From: Tubiluchus corallicola
Lineage: Eukaryota; Priapulida; Priapulimorpha; Priapulimorphida; Tubiluchidae
Length of the DNA: 64,000 bases
Reading direction: 5' to 3'
Assembly: GCA_030141605.1 (NCBI GenBank)
Contig: JAQGDQ010000004.1
Coordinates: forward strand, 2,021,001 to 2,085,000
Positions 1 through 27,345 of the stretch are shown piece by piece. The number at the start of each line of letters is the position of its first letter. The first letter of the stretch is position 1. The position numbers were made by a program, and so were the translations under genes. A model generated the notes under the pieces. It had not been told where the DNA came from. It ran no database searches and saw only the letters and a list, made by a program, of their open reading frames with translations.

Positions 1-1016
1 TGTTAACTGAGCAATGCTTTACACACATACCTGTAATTAAGTTTTATTAAATTCAGTCCAACAGCAATACAGTTTTGGAAGAGTGTGATAAATAATTAAC
101 CAGCTTGTAACTTTTCCACGTGCTGTAAGTTCAAAACAGGCTTCCATTATATGACTTGAGCTACTGGAACACAAATTAATTCAGAATGCAGTTCATCAAT
201 TTTAGTGGCTGCTTGTGTTTTAGTATTACACTGATATTGTAATAATCGTGAAATATGATTGTTCATACGGTGTTACATGTACAAGCGTGGGTAAACTAAT
301 GCTTTCAAATGTTGGATTGCCAGGTGTCAGGCTTAAATTAGATCACTGGAGCTGAGTAATTTTAGTAATCATTTTGTTAAGACTAGGAAGTCAATATTCG
401 TTCAAATCCAGGTTCCGTTCTGACCGTTCACATTTTCTTTCTTTTGGACAAGTTCGGTGTCAGAATTCAGTGAATACGAGTTTGTTCCATCATTGTTTGA
501 ATTATAGTTTGAAAGCTCATTCTGAAGAACGTTTGCTGAGTGAAAGCTCATCATAGACATGCATTTGTTTTCTGGAAGGCACAGAGTTTTGCGCAATGTT
601 TTATTTTCTATAGCTATCTACCTGACTTTCTCCAAAATTTTCGCAAAAGCTTATTTTTCAGCCTAATTTCTGCGTAGTTCCAAAAGTAAAAGTAAGTACA
701 TTGCCAGAGCAATAAAGAGATATTCTACAAGGTGCTAAAAACTTTGTTGAAAATGACCTTCATCAGAAATGATGTAATTCGACATTCCAATTTTGTAATT
801 TCTAAATGAGAAAATACAAAATGCCTCCATTTTTGTTATAACACTTATTATTTTCTGCAAAGACAAGTCACTATATTTGTGCATTTTGATCATTAGTTGG
901 TTGATTTTATTGCTTTTTAGTCAAGAGTATTGCACCTTTTAGACATTATAGGAAATTCTTTTGTGGTGACTTGCTAGTTTGTAAAATAATTTTTTATTAT
1001 TAGTAAGTTATCTATA
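1..1016. other. 5' flank of the coiled-coil gene
   Basis: No supported exon. A splice-acceptor-like AG after a T-rich tract ends at 1003, just before the ATG at 1017, so the first coding exon may be preceded by a spliced 5' UTR. On the minus strand an open frame at 402-596 has a protein-like composition; it is discussed under findings and is not called as a gene. Confidence 0.5.
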
Positions 1017-16145
<15,129 letters not shown>

Positions 16146-16299
16146 TAACAAAGCTATTTACTGTATGAAAAATTGCCCACCATCGTTTTTTAAAATAACT
16201 CAATGCTTTTAAAGTCTAAGAAACATATAACTTTGAGTACACTTAAGTTAATGTCATTTTCATATATTATAAATGATTTGTTACCATGGTGAAATTGAC

Positions 16300-16305
16300 A
16301 ATAAA
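16300..16305 (+). terminator. AATAAA poly(A) signal, coiled-coil gene
   Basis: A canonical AATAAA 155 bp after the TAG. A second one at 16812-16817 could serve a longer 3' UTR. Confidence 0.5.
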
Positions 16306-17826
16306 ATTGTTTGCAAATTAGTATTGTTATAACCAAGTTTATATTTATGATTGTAAAAGTTTCATATCTGAGGGTAAAATTGAGTGCATGCATCTACACG
16401 GTGTCAGGAAATGATAGTCCTGCTGTACTTAAACGTTTTCACAAGTAGATATAAACACATTTTTAATATTTTAATCATTATTGTATATCTTATTTAATCT
16501 GTTTTTGAAAAATTCTTTTCACTGCTTACTGCGAAAAGTTGGAAAAAATCAATTGTGACACCATTCCCACTGAGAAACCAACAAACATCACACTCCTGTC
16601 CATTTATGGCCTTCAGAGCTTCAAATGATGGCAGTACTAGACTACTAGTTGTTCTCATTTCTTGACAACCTCACAAAGAGGAATTTGTGATCCCAAAAAG
16701 TTAGGGAGAGATTTTTACAAATCACTCACAGCATGTACTCAGTTCTTGGGAAGAGTCTTCATTCTGTTTTTTCAATATGCTTGTGTTGAAATATGTGCCA
16801 ATTTAGTTTGCAATAAATAGTGAAATTTCTTAAAGAATATTTTTATTGGCAAACAAAAGGTAGCTATTCTAGTTTATTTAAAGAATTTGCAATAAGTTTA
16901 CTTCAAGCTATGTAAATGTTGCTAAAATATCACAAGTAAACAAATATTCAAGATGGGTGTGGGCAACTTAGAGAGTGGCTCCGTCTGATTAATTAATTCA
17001 AAATAAGTCACATTACAAGTCTACTTTACATTATTGCGTAAAGCTTACTATATAATAAAGAAAAGTTTTTTTAGAAAGTTTTGTTACTCAGAGAATTACT
17101 ATTAGCTTTATATGTAGAAAGATCAAGAATAACCTGGCAGACTTATGCACATCAAATGTCTTAACTTCCCCTGTGGTCACCCATCCACTTACTAATTAAT
17201 ACTAAATTTACTAATTAGAGTGTTTGGGGCTGTATTGTGAGTAAAGACTATAAGCAGGTATGGGGGTCCTAATTGCCTAGCAAATTTAAAACTGTATTAG
17301 TAAATGTCAGTGTTAGAAATTTATTTATTCATGATAAAATGTAACCTACAGCACTACAGCATTTTAAATTTTCATCTGCATCTGCATATTACTGCTACAG
17401 TAGATAATCAAAAGGCTTTGAGAAATTGAGTGGTTTAAAGCATCTACACATTGGATACAAAAAAATAAACAGATGAATGCAAAACCATTAAAAAATTATT
17501 TATTGCCATGCTAAATACTTTTGTTTATACATGGATCAAATTATTCACAGTTAGGAAGTTCTTTAATCCAATTTTTTTCTAATTCCAGCATTCTTTGTCA
17601 TATCTGTTACAAGTATATTTAGCAAAATAAAAGTACACATTTATTGAAGCAATTTTTTTCAAACTGGACATAACAACATATTTAATAACAGCACTTTTTT
17701 AAACAAAACGACAAAACTAAAATTTGACATTTCACTCTAAATGTTACTGGCAGTACAGCAGTGACGTTAAAACTTGTTTGCATCTGCTGGATGGAGTGTG
17801 TGTGGAGCTCACGTTTTCCAATTTAC
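16306..17826. other. convergent 3' intergenic region
   Basis: The space between the 3' ends of the plus-strand coiled-coil gene and the minus-strand SNRPD2 gene. It is AT-rich, with no coding pattern or repeat that I can support. Confidence 0.5.
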
Positions 17827-17832
17827 TTTATT
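17827..17832 (-). terminator. AATAAA poly(A) signal, SNRPD2
   Basis: AATAAA on the minus strand about 140 bp past the SNRPD2 stop codon, a sensible 3' UTR length for this gene. Confidence 0.6.
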
Positions 17833-17969
17833 GCATGTAAGCAAAGAATGTGTACATGAGTAAAGGCACGACACTCGCTGCAACAACTATAATGCTATAA
17901 AGCTCAAACGCTGAAAACTAAAATACAGTGGAATGAAGATACTTGAGACAAAGGCTATAGACAGTGAGA

Positions 17970-20900
17970 TTATTTTGCTGTAGCAAGTGGGTTTCGAAGG
18001 ACCAAAATTACAGAATCGCCACGAAGAAACATTTTTGAGATGAAACGATCTCGGTTAACAGGCTTTGATTTTTTCTTGCCCTTCCCTGACTTTGGCTGTT
18101 CTACCCACATTTCCTTGACATTCTCTAACACCATGTTGCAGTGCCTGAAAAATAAATTTTTGAGTGCTAACATAAAAATCCACAATTCTACATTCCATGC
18201 GACTGCAAATACTACAATTACAAGTTTCACTGTTGTGCCTGATTCACTTGCTGATCACTGAGAAATTTCATTTTCTTACATAATATTTGTTAATTTTGTT
18301 ACAAAGAATACTTGTAGGTAAAAACAGCCAAAGGATCTATTAAGAGGGGTTCTTAAGCTTTGTAATGATCACATTTTTGTGTAAAGATCATTTTTGGCTT
18401 TTGAGCGTTTTCGGTAAATCAAGTGTTTCCTGCTGTTTTGTTCAGTAAATGAAGTGTTTTTCATGAGTACTGGCGAATTTTTCTCAAGTAGTAAATGATT
18501 TGCTTACTTAAACAAAAACAGCCAACATCTTCAAATAAACTAATGAAATATCCAACCGGAATATATTATTTATGCAAATAAACCTTTTGCGTGCTAAGGA
18601 TATATATAAAATAATTGTGTAAAATTTCACCCAGCAGCAAGCAACAGCTTAGCTGGAACAAAAGGTTGCCACTGCAGCTGCTATGTTCATTGTCCAGCTG
18701 TAGCTTCTAACATCACACTGCTGGAATGGACATGGCTAATGTTGGCCAAGCTATGGTGACTGAGCAATTTTTTGTCTGCCATCTAGTGGCAAGTTAAAAA
18801 AACAATGCAAGTGTGTAATTGCACAACTTGCGGTCATATGTTGAGCTAAATTTTTATCTTTAAAAAAACAATGATTAAAAAAATCTGCATTCCTTGCAAT
18901 ACAAAATACTTCTGTCAGTTTCAAAATTCTAATTCACTTAGTTCTAAATTGTTAAAAATGTACAAACCTGTCAAATGCCTTAACTCTTGCAAGTAATTTC
19001 TTGTTATTACGACAATTGATTAGAACCTGTGTGTTATTTTTCACAGATTGGGTCAGAACTGATAAAGGGCCTGTATTAAATTCTTCTTCTTCTCGTTTCG
19101 CAAGCTCTTCTGGCGTCAACTCAGACTTTGGTTTCTGCATAAGTGACCTGCATGAAAATAAAGTATTTTATAAATAACCACAAAGAAGTGTATCATGTTA
19201 ACTAAGTGCATGTTTAATGTTTTTTACAACTCAATTTTAATAAGCACTTCGAACTTCTAAAATTAACTACGGATTTCCAAAATTTTACGACTAAATTTAA
19301 GTGGCAGCGTTGAGTTCAGCTACAGGCTTCCATTTCCAGTGACTGTTATTTCAATCAATGATTAGTAATTTATACAGGGTGTCAAGAACTAGACTTACTT
19401 TAAAAATTGATAAAGTGTGTTGTGCATCTATAACTACAAGTACACTATCAACTATGAAGTTTATTTAATATAGTATAGCAGAGTTACAAGAGTATTACAT
19501 GTATTAACAATAAGAAATTTTAGGTTGTGTGAGGGAAGTGTATGACCAAGTGGTCGTTTACAAACACCACTTACTTACTAGGAGGTATTATTAGTTCACG
19601 TGAACAAAAATGGAAGAATACAGCTATAATGCAAATTTCTACAGTATCATGTCCCTACTTGCAGACTATTAGCTACTTTATTGGCACACTGCCAGCCTGC
19701 ACTTAAACACATTAGACTTGATCACTAGTAAATTATTAGTCATTATTATTTGAACTATTGCATAATAGTGTATATCAGCATTAGCAAGCTAGCAGCAATT
19801 ATCTCTATCAGTTTGCAAGCACATGGCACATCAAACTATTTTTGCTGAAGGGGTGACATACGAAACTTTATCAAAAATGAACTATGATTTCTTTACCAAG
19901 AGATTAATTATTCAAACAAAATTGTTTATTAGCATGGACCTATAAAAAACTTTCAGGCCGCTAACAAAGATAACAAAAAATGGATTGTTAGGTTTAACAA
20001 CACTCAAAAAAGGATCATAGGTTATTATATTGAATATATTCCCCTAACACATTGACTGGTTTTTAAATAAAATACGTATCTGTGCAGCCGCAGTATAACT
20101 GATTATGGGCATTTCAGTATGGGCCTACGTCATCTAAGAACTAAATCTACACTCTGCCTAGCTTACGTCTCATTTAAAGTAAAATCGCTGTATTTATTTA
20201 AAATTAAAATTTGAAAAGTCACAGAATCATTTATTTTCCAAAAACAGTTTATTTTTTTTAAAAGCTCTGTTATTAAAGCTTACTGCAAATTAAATTGCAC
20301 CAAGTTTTATACAATTTATGGCTTAACATTGCTGTAGTTTAGAAAACGCTTCAACTGTGTGATTCAAGTTAATGTGTTGACGAACTGGTTCCTTTTCTGT
20401 CTAAATCATAGTACCGCTTCGTTCTGACTGTCTGTAAGTTACAATTGCAGGAGCACTTGTAGCTGTGACTCACCAGTATGTCTACATGATTACACTGTAC
20501 TTGTTGATAACATAACACGGTGTTTTATGAGCGATCAATAAATTAATCTCCACATTTTTGCCTTTGGTGAATGCCCGTTGTTTTAGAACTCGCGCTAGTT
20601 ATATGTAGAAGCACAATCGCGTGCCAGAAAATTCCCTCGTAGTAAGCAAATATCGGAGCTCGCTATAAGCAACTTTTAAATACATTATTTAAGCCTAAGA
20701 GTACTAAAATTAATCGTAGTAACCAGAGGCTTGTTATAACAGGACTCGTTATATGTGGATTATATTGTATATTAATTATAGGAATGCAAAAGATAAAATT
20801 GCGAAGTCACGTGAAAAAGACACCCTGCAAATAGATACAAGTGAACAATGGAGAAAACTTCTACATCAAAGAATATTTTCTAATGAAAAAATTTGTAGCA

Positions 20901-21402
20901 TTTAGTAGCTAGTTTTAGAGAAGGAGACTCTTATGGAAGTTATACTATTACTATTAGGCACATTGTTCCATAATTATTAATAATATAACTCCACTGCGCT
21001 GTAATGTACTTAAACCACAAATTGTATTAAATCGTTTTTGAAAAAGTGACCTATACCACAACAACTAAGAGATAGTTTTAATCATCATAACAATTTACTA
21101 ATAACACGATATTTTGGAAATAACTGTTCGCTTCACGAGACTTACAGATTTTGTGGTTGGTTTTTCGTTAGTAGAAACCTGATGTGGTTAGTAACTGTTC
21201 CCGAAATATCGCATTATTAATACGCTTGTGTGACTGATTTGGGCCTAAGCTATCCGAGTATCGGTATTTCTTTGTTGTATTCAAATCTAATCGGGTACTG
21301 TTCACTACTATAACTCAAAGGTATATCTAGTAGTCGGCTAAATCATAATTGTACTAGAAAAACGTATTTCAAGATGTAAGAACAGTTGATTACTTACGAC
21401 AT
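17970..21402 (-). CDS. SNRPD2: small nuclear ribonucleoprotein Sm D2, 3 exons, 119 aa
   Basis: A core Sm-ring protein of the U1, U2, U4 and U5 snRNPs, needed for snRNP assembly and splicing in the nucleus. Coding exons are 21398-21402, 18968-19147 and 17970-18144; all junctions are GT-AG and the frame is continuous. The product starts [17 protein letters not shown] and contains the D2 signatures [38 protein letters not shown] (Sm1) and [14 protein letters not shown] (Sm2), with the [11 protein letters not shown] loop between the Sm motifs. Length matches the human protein (118). The first coding exon is only ATG plus two bases. The remote start is preferred over the internal Met in exon 2 because it restores the conserved N terminus. 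The gene is convergent with the coiled-coil gene. Confidence 0.96.
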
Positions 21403-21783
21403 TTTAACTTGAGTATGGATATAAAATTTTAATTTACAAAAAATTAATGAAAATTATACACAAAAAACTTTGGTATTTCTTTGCGCCGGTACTGCAGGTG
21501 TAAAACAGACGAAGTTGAAAATAAAAATTTTGCTTGAAATTGAAAACATCATTGTCGACTTTCACTGTTTGTCACTGTATTGGGAAAATATCTAAGGTCT
21601 GCCGTTTTATCGGCAATTTCCAATAATTGCATGCAGTTCGATTTAGCGTACCTCAAGTGTTATGAGTGTACACTGATATATTGCTGAGGTTTTCATTCAT
21701 ACCTGTCACAAATTCGTTTAAATTTTGTTACCTCTGTCGAAGAATATTTTATAAGGCTGTTTTTCAGCTGAAAAATTTTGTCA

Positions 21784-21855
21784 GGCTCGTTGGTCTAGGG
21801 GTATGATTCTCGCTTCGGGTGCGAGAGGTCCCGGGTTCAAATCCCGGACGAGCCC
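21784..21855 (+). tRNA. tRNA-Pro (CGG)
   Basis: A 72-nt intronless cloverleaf. The acceptor arms GGCTCGT and ACGAGCC pair, the anticodon stem CTCGC/GCGAG encloses TTCGGGT with anticodon CGG at 21816-21818, and the T arm CCGGG-TTCAAAT-CCCGG contains the B box. The discriminator base is C at 21855. A TTTT Pol III stop lies just downstream. As I recall it, the sequence is essentially identical to the vertebrate tRNA-Pro gene, as expected for this conserved family. It sits 381 bp upstream of the SNRPD2 start. Confidence 0.97.
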
Positions 21856-22397
21856 ATAAATTTTGGAATTTTCTAACAAGCTTGTATAATAAAACTTCTT
21901 ATTGCGACATTTGTCTCACCTAGATATTAACAAATTCGTGTGGTTCGCAAAACCTAATTGTTGTTTTCATTTTTTACAGTTATTAATTATTAAAATATAT
22001 TTCATATAATATGAAAATCGATTCTATTTGAAGTTATTGTATGCAGCAAAAGAAACAATGCAAATTACTGTCAGAAAGCAATTTCACCCTAAAAACAGAT
22101 TTAAATTGTAGCAAAACAAAAGTAAAAATAAGGATTGCCTCATTTTAAATGATGATTTTGATTTTTGATAGTCAACTTTGTCATAGCGCTGTAGATAACT
22201 AGAGAGGGAGAGCGAGAGAGAGAAAGAGATCTTTATTTATTTAAAATCTTTATTAATAAAACTTCTATTTGCAGGTACAACATTAGCGTAAGTATAAATT
22301 TTACAAATTTTCTAATAAAATAAAGTGACTCTAAATACAGTTACAAATTAAAATTACAAAGATAGCAAAAGTACAACCGCTAGTTTAGTAACACGTA

Positions 22398-22694
22398 TCA
22401 TAATACTCCTGACATTTGCTGTCTAATGAAATCATCCTTAATTACTTCAACAGATGATCTCAAAGTGTTGCTATCATTTTGATTTTGAACTAACATAGCA
22501 ATGCTAGTGGTGTTAATGTTATTCTCAAAGAACACACGCTTTTGTGAGTCTACAAAAGGGCAGTCGAAAAATAGATGTTCACAAGTATGGGGAAGACCAC
22601 ATAAACAAGAATTGTCAGGTATGAGCCCTAATCGGAATAAAAAATGTTTAAAAAATCCTTGTCCATTAATAAAACTTAGAGCAATGGATTCCAA
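22398..22694 (-). pseudogene. LINE ORF2 C-terminal fragment
   Basis: The translation contains FINGQGFFKHFLFRLGL and then C-L-C-G...CEHLFFDCPF. This is the Cys/His tail typical of the C terminus of Jockey/I-group ORF2 proteins (G-HG-F...CPCG...EH-L--C). It follows the endonuclease remnant directly, which shows that the polymerase has been deleted. Confidence 0.8.
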
Positions 22695-23616
22695 AACTCT
22701 CTATTTGTAGGTGAAATTGGTAAATTGGTTTCGTTACAAGTTTTAGTAATGAAATGCCTAAAACGCTCCCACAATTCTTTTGCATTTCGTAGATTTACAC
22801 ATGTAATAATACTGTTAAAATTTTCCCGTATTTTAGTTTCTAAAGTGTGAGACCACAGCCCAGTCTGCATTCTTCAAATCATAAACTCGGCAAACCTTAC
22901 GATTTCACTATGTCCAGCGTTATTATTAATATGAGTTATAACTGAATAGTGTCCCATTCTGGGAGCCCCAGAAAATAATTCAATTTCTTTTTTAACACAC
23001 TGTTCGCGAACTTGAGTAGCAATATGGCCACTAGCCAAAATAAAATCTATGGCACTCGTTTCATTGAAAGATTGAAAAGTAATATCGGGGCTACCAGAAT
23101 AATATAATAATACAGTAATGAACCGTGCATATTATTGGTAGTATCCATGAAGTATAGCGACAATTCAGGCCTCCAATGATTAAAGTTCCAGCTAGACTGT
23201 GCTGAACAGCAATTGAATTGGCTTCACGGCAGTTGTTTAGCATAGCTTGTAGGACTTGGGGCGAATTTGGGGGTACATACGTTGACGCTGATAAAATTCT
23301 GTCGTTTTTAACACTAATTATGTCAAGGTCAAGGTCTCTATGTTCTAATTCTGGGACTCTACAGCACGTAATACCTTTTCTTTACAAGTAGAGCGCAACC
23401 ACCTGATGTTCCCTGAGATGGTTTAGCATATGTTTTGAAATTAGTTAGCTGTATCGATTTAATATTTTTGTCTTCAATTTTAGTTTCTTGGAGGGCTAAT
23501 ATGTCACAAGCAGGCCTTAAATCACTAATATTTCCATCTAATGCAACTTTAGAATGCAAAGAAAAGTTATTGATATTTATTTGACAAATAACAAGAGGTT
23601 GCTCTTTATGCTCCAT
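22695..23616 (-). pseudogene. LINE ORF2 endonuclease remnant
   Basis: It begins MEHKEQPLVICQININ at 23616 and shows endonuclease blocks ICQININ, ILALQETK (the catalytic Glu motif), GTSGGCALLVKK, STYVPPNSP, GGLNCRYTSW (equivalent of G-DLN-RH--W), SAIDFIL and MGHYSV (equivalent of SDH-PV). A frameshift near 23380, others around 23130 and 22860, and a TGA near 22880 break the frame. The start overlaps the ORF1 stop by 11 nt, a normal coupling for this class. Confidence 0.82.
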
Positions 23617-24820
23617 CGTTGCTTTGCTGTTTCTTTTCCCACTTCTTGTAAGTCGGACAATCTGTGTTGTCAGCAGCATGGCGGCCCGCACAATTTGCAC
23701 ATTTGGTTTTCTCTGATGAACAATCTTGCGTTTTGTGATTCCCAGCACACTTTTTACATACTGGATCTTTCTTGCAGAGTCTAGCTATGTGATTGAACTT
23801 CTGACAATTAAAGCATCTAATTGGTTTTCGCGAAAACAAGAATTTTTGAACACAGCATAACATATTACCGATGAAAAGTCCTTCTTCTATAACTTGTTCT
23901 AAGTCGCTTTCCTGTTCGAATTTCACTTTTACCGTTGTTAGAATTTTCTCCTGTTCTATGCTTGCTCCAGGATAAGCTTTAGACACAAAATTTTGCACTT
24001 CTTGATCAGTTAGTTCAATGTCGACGTCACGTATTAATCCAATTCTGTTTTGTATAAGGTGCCTCGCACTTGTGCCACCTCCCAAAAACTCGGGTCTCCA
24101 ATTAGCTACTACAGCCTGAGCCTCCTCAGCATCACGAAATTGAAACTGTACATTACCTCTTGTGGTTCTGTAGGCCAAACCAAATCTCAGTTTCGGAAAT
24201 GTTTGCTGATGTGCTTCTTAATAAGCATATGATTAGCAATCAAATCCCCTCTTTTCACATTCTCTATAAATACAGTTTTGTTCGCCTTGTAATCAACAGT
24301 TCTTCGGTTTGTTGATTTAACTATACCATTTCCCGGACGAGCTACAGAATCATTTCCATTTGAAGTATTAACATTCTGCATTAGTTTACCTGCATAAGAC
24401 ATCTTCTGTATAGAATTATTTTTCCGTGATTCATCTTCTAATTGCTGAATTATAGTAAGAGACTGTGCATGACTAGTTTTTAACTTTTCCAAGGCAGCCG
24501 TAACGTTCTTTAACTCTTTGGGAAGGCAATCAATTATTTTGTGTAAATATTTTGCATACTCACAATCGTTAGCATCGCCCCAAGGTATTTTGTCATCCTT
24601 GCGTCCAACGAGTGCAGAGCGGTCAGGCGAAGTCGGCAACATAATTGCTTCCGTTTCGTGATTACTACCATTTGTCGAACATTTTTCTTTGTACACAATT
24701 GTTGCAAATTTCAAGTCCACCTAACTCGGGTATTTTACAAAAATCTGTGTTTCTACGGCAAATTATGCATGTGTTCCACTCACGTTTTCTAGTTGTATTA
24801 GCTGCTACCACGGGTTTCAT
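23606..24820 (-). pseudogene. LINE ORF1 (Gag-like, zinc knuckles), frameshifted
   Basis: Three in-order pieces. The first is an N-terminal four-cysteine finger (C-I-I-C ... C-N-N-C, from an ATG at 24820). The second is a coiled-coil and linker segment (24187-24720). The third is an RRM-like region followed by CCHC knuckles, CFNCQKFNHIARLC and CKKCAGNHKTQDC, plus a partial third (CANCAGRHAADNTDC), ending at 23606. Frameshifts lie near 24690 and 24190. By family knowledge ORF1 binds the element RNA; this copy cannot make an intact protein. Confidence 0.82.
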
Positions 24821-24980
24821 TTTGTGCGCCAATTTGACTTGTAAATAGGCCTACACACCTTCTTTGTCTGATTTTTCACCACTTAAATTAGCAATTTATA
24901 AAAACTTTTCATGGACGATCAAGATTTGTACCTGCACAAAACAAGCGCAAGAGAGAGAGAGAGGAGAGAGAGAGAGAGGT

Positions 24981-27345
24981 AAACAGTAAACACAGACAGC
25001 AGTAATCCAGCAAATTTTTAGATACTGCAGGGACTAATGATTTAGACATAGTAAGAGAAGGTACTGACTCACTTCGGCAGTTTCCATTTCGCCAGTGTGT
25101 CATATCGTCAGTGAATCACATTGCTAGTTTATCATTTCACCAGGGCTCCACTTTCCCAGATGATTATTTCTAGCTAAGTAAGGATCGCTAGTGCATCATT
25201 TCACCGGTCAATCATGTCGCTAAAACACTACTTCACCAGTGGATATTAGACATCCACATTTTATCAGTACTACGATAAATCGCTTGGAGGAGCTGCTACG
25301 GGTTATGTCGCCTTATTTAACATTTCTTTTTGTGTGTTATAAAACTGTATACGTTATGCTCTTGACAGTCTGGTGCTAATATTTTCATTATTAAATTTTA
25401 ATGCAATCAAGATCTAAAAACTATATGTCTTTTTTAAAATTAACGGTGGAATTCCACTAAACGTTCCAGAAGTTCAATAAATGCTTACCCAAAGATGCAT
25501 TTGTGTAATTATTAATTGTTATTAACTAATATATTATAATCTGCTATTATATTCCAGAGTTTCAAGTTTATGATATCTGGCAGTAGGTAGAGCTACTGAC
25601 ATGTTTCTAACGTAGGCCAGAGCTGCTTAGGCTAGCTTTGTAACATTAATAATATTTATCAATCACATAAAGCCAAGTGCTGGTTCATCGTGTGCATAAA
25701 TCTACATGTATAAACAGTAATTCAATACAATATCTCGAAGCGGCACTGCTTTTGTCTAAACGCCGAATTTTACTAAATCTGACTTTTCTCAGGTTTAACT
25801 CCGATCTAGGCTAGCTCTTTATAAGTATGATAATAGTACAGCTACAGATACTTTTCATCCAATCGCGTATGAAGACGATTATCAATCAGTCATTTTTCCT
25901 GCTGAGAATAATCATCCACCACATGTTGCTCTTCCATACAAAACTCCTTTGATAGAGTACTGAATCGACCAAAGATACTTAACTGATTACTTAATAATTA
26001 TGTTACTATGGAATATATGTTTAAATGTTGTATTAACTATGCATACGATTATTGTGTTTTCTTTTATGAACATTGATCTTGCTTACCACTGTGTAATGAA
26101 TTGTATTTGTGAGTTGTTTCAAATTTCCAAATAAAAGATGATGATGTAATAAATGTTTTAAATTTGACTTTGTATTCCTATTAACAGGTGGTCATTCTTA
26201 GTTCAAATTCTGACTGAAAGATTTTGTGCAAAAATGTAAATGTGAGCTGTTGTCCACAGAATCTGCGCAGGAATTTTAAATTTTTATGCTTCTTGTAAAA
26301 TGATATCGTTCCCTAGTATTTAATACTTACACTGTTTTAGACAGGTTACTGAATTTTAAAATTCCTTGTGTTTGAACTTCCATGTATCAGTTTTAGGTAC
26401 AGTATTATTTGAATTGTTTATGATGTGCGAGTAGCCTGGTGGATAACAGTTTCTAGAGTTACTATAGTGGATGTAAGTTTTTTGTTGAATAAGCTTTTCT
26501 ATCAGAGGAAAGATGTTGGAATGTCTTGTCCGTAAAGCTATAAACATTAATTAAAGTGTCACTCGAATTGTCTAAATGTCGAATTTTAATACATCTGCCT
26601 ATCTGGTTTAACTCCGATCTATCTCTTTATAAATATCATAAGCCTATTAAGTTGTCGTTTTTTCTGACTTTTCATTAGGTTACCGTTTCCTAGTCACCGT
26701 TAGTCCGATTATAGTTTGTTTCATCGCTCAAGTCATACAAATCGTTGATAATTCAGATTAATCATTATTTCTTATTGCAAGAATATTAAGTAATCACAAT
26801 TTTAGAATTTTATTACAGCATTAATTTTTGCGTGCCCAGGTTTTTGAAATAAGAGGGCAGTAAAGTAATTAAATTTATTCTATAATTCATGTGCAAAAAT
26901 ATCACAATAAAAGGAAATGAAAAATAGCAATACAACAGATATAGATTTAAGTACCGCGCGTGCGCAGAGAATAATCTAGGTAAGGAATGGACTTGACCTT
27001 GGCAGATGAAAGTCCAAAATTAGCTGCATGTTTGTGTGTTAACAACACGAGAAAGATTACAAATATAAACATTAGAAGTGGTCCTTTAACGTAAACACAT
27101 AACTTAAAGACTGGCATTGATAAATATTTTTCTTATTCGAGTTGGTAGAGCTACATAAATATTTTCGAATCAAACACAATGAAAACTTATGTTAATTATA
27201 TGGACCAGTAGTATGATTGCCAAACCGTACGATGAAACAACTGGCGAGTAAAATATCGATTTTTGGTAATTAATTGCGACACAAAGGTTTTTTGTTTTTT
27301 TTCCGGATCAGAGTGTTATATAGTACTTCAGAAAAATTTCCCCAT
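24981..27345. other. intergenic, no gene seen
   Basis: AT-rich sequence between the LINE and transposon-like unit A. Short phrases such as CAGTGAATCA and CGCTAGT recur loosely around 25080-25250. No coding exon, RNA gene or clear transposon end is supported. Confidence 0.4.

Larger units (their letters stand above)
22215..24945 (-). mobile_element. non-LTR retrotransposon, reverse transcriptase deleted
   Basis: On the minus strand the order is 5' flank, Gag-like ORF1 with zinc knuckles, an APE-type endonuclease start of ORF2, a junction, the ORF2 C-terminal zinc region, then a 3' end with AATAAA motifs. This is a Jockey/I-group LINE architecture. The reverse transcriptase, normally the largest part of ORF2, is missing, so about 2 kb was lost near 22690. 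At least three frameshifts and a stop make it inactive. Both ends abut GAGA-rich sequence (22201-22228 and 24951-24980), possibly the target site. The precise ends are uncertain. Confidence 0.85.

Noticed and set aside
23554-23784. Plus-strand open frame over the LINE
   Set aside because: Antisense to the zinc-knuckle and endonuclease region, which explains its length.
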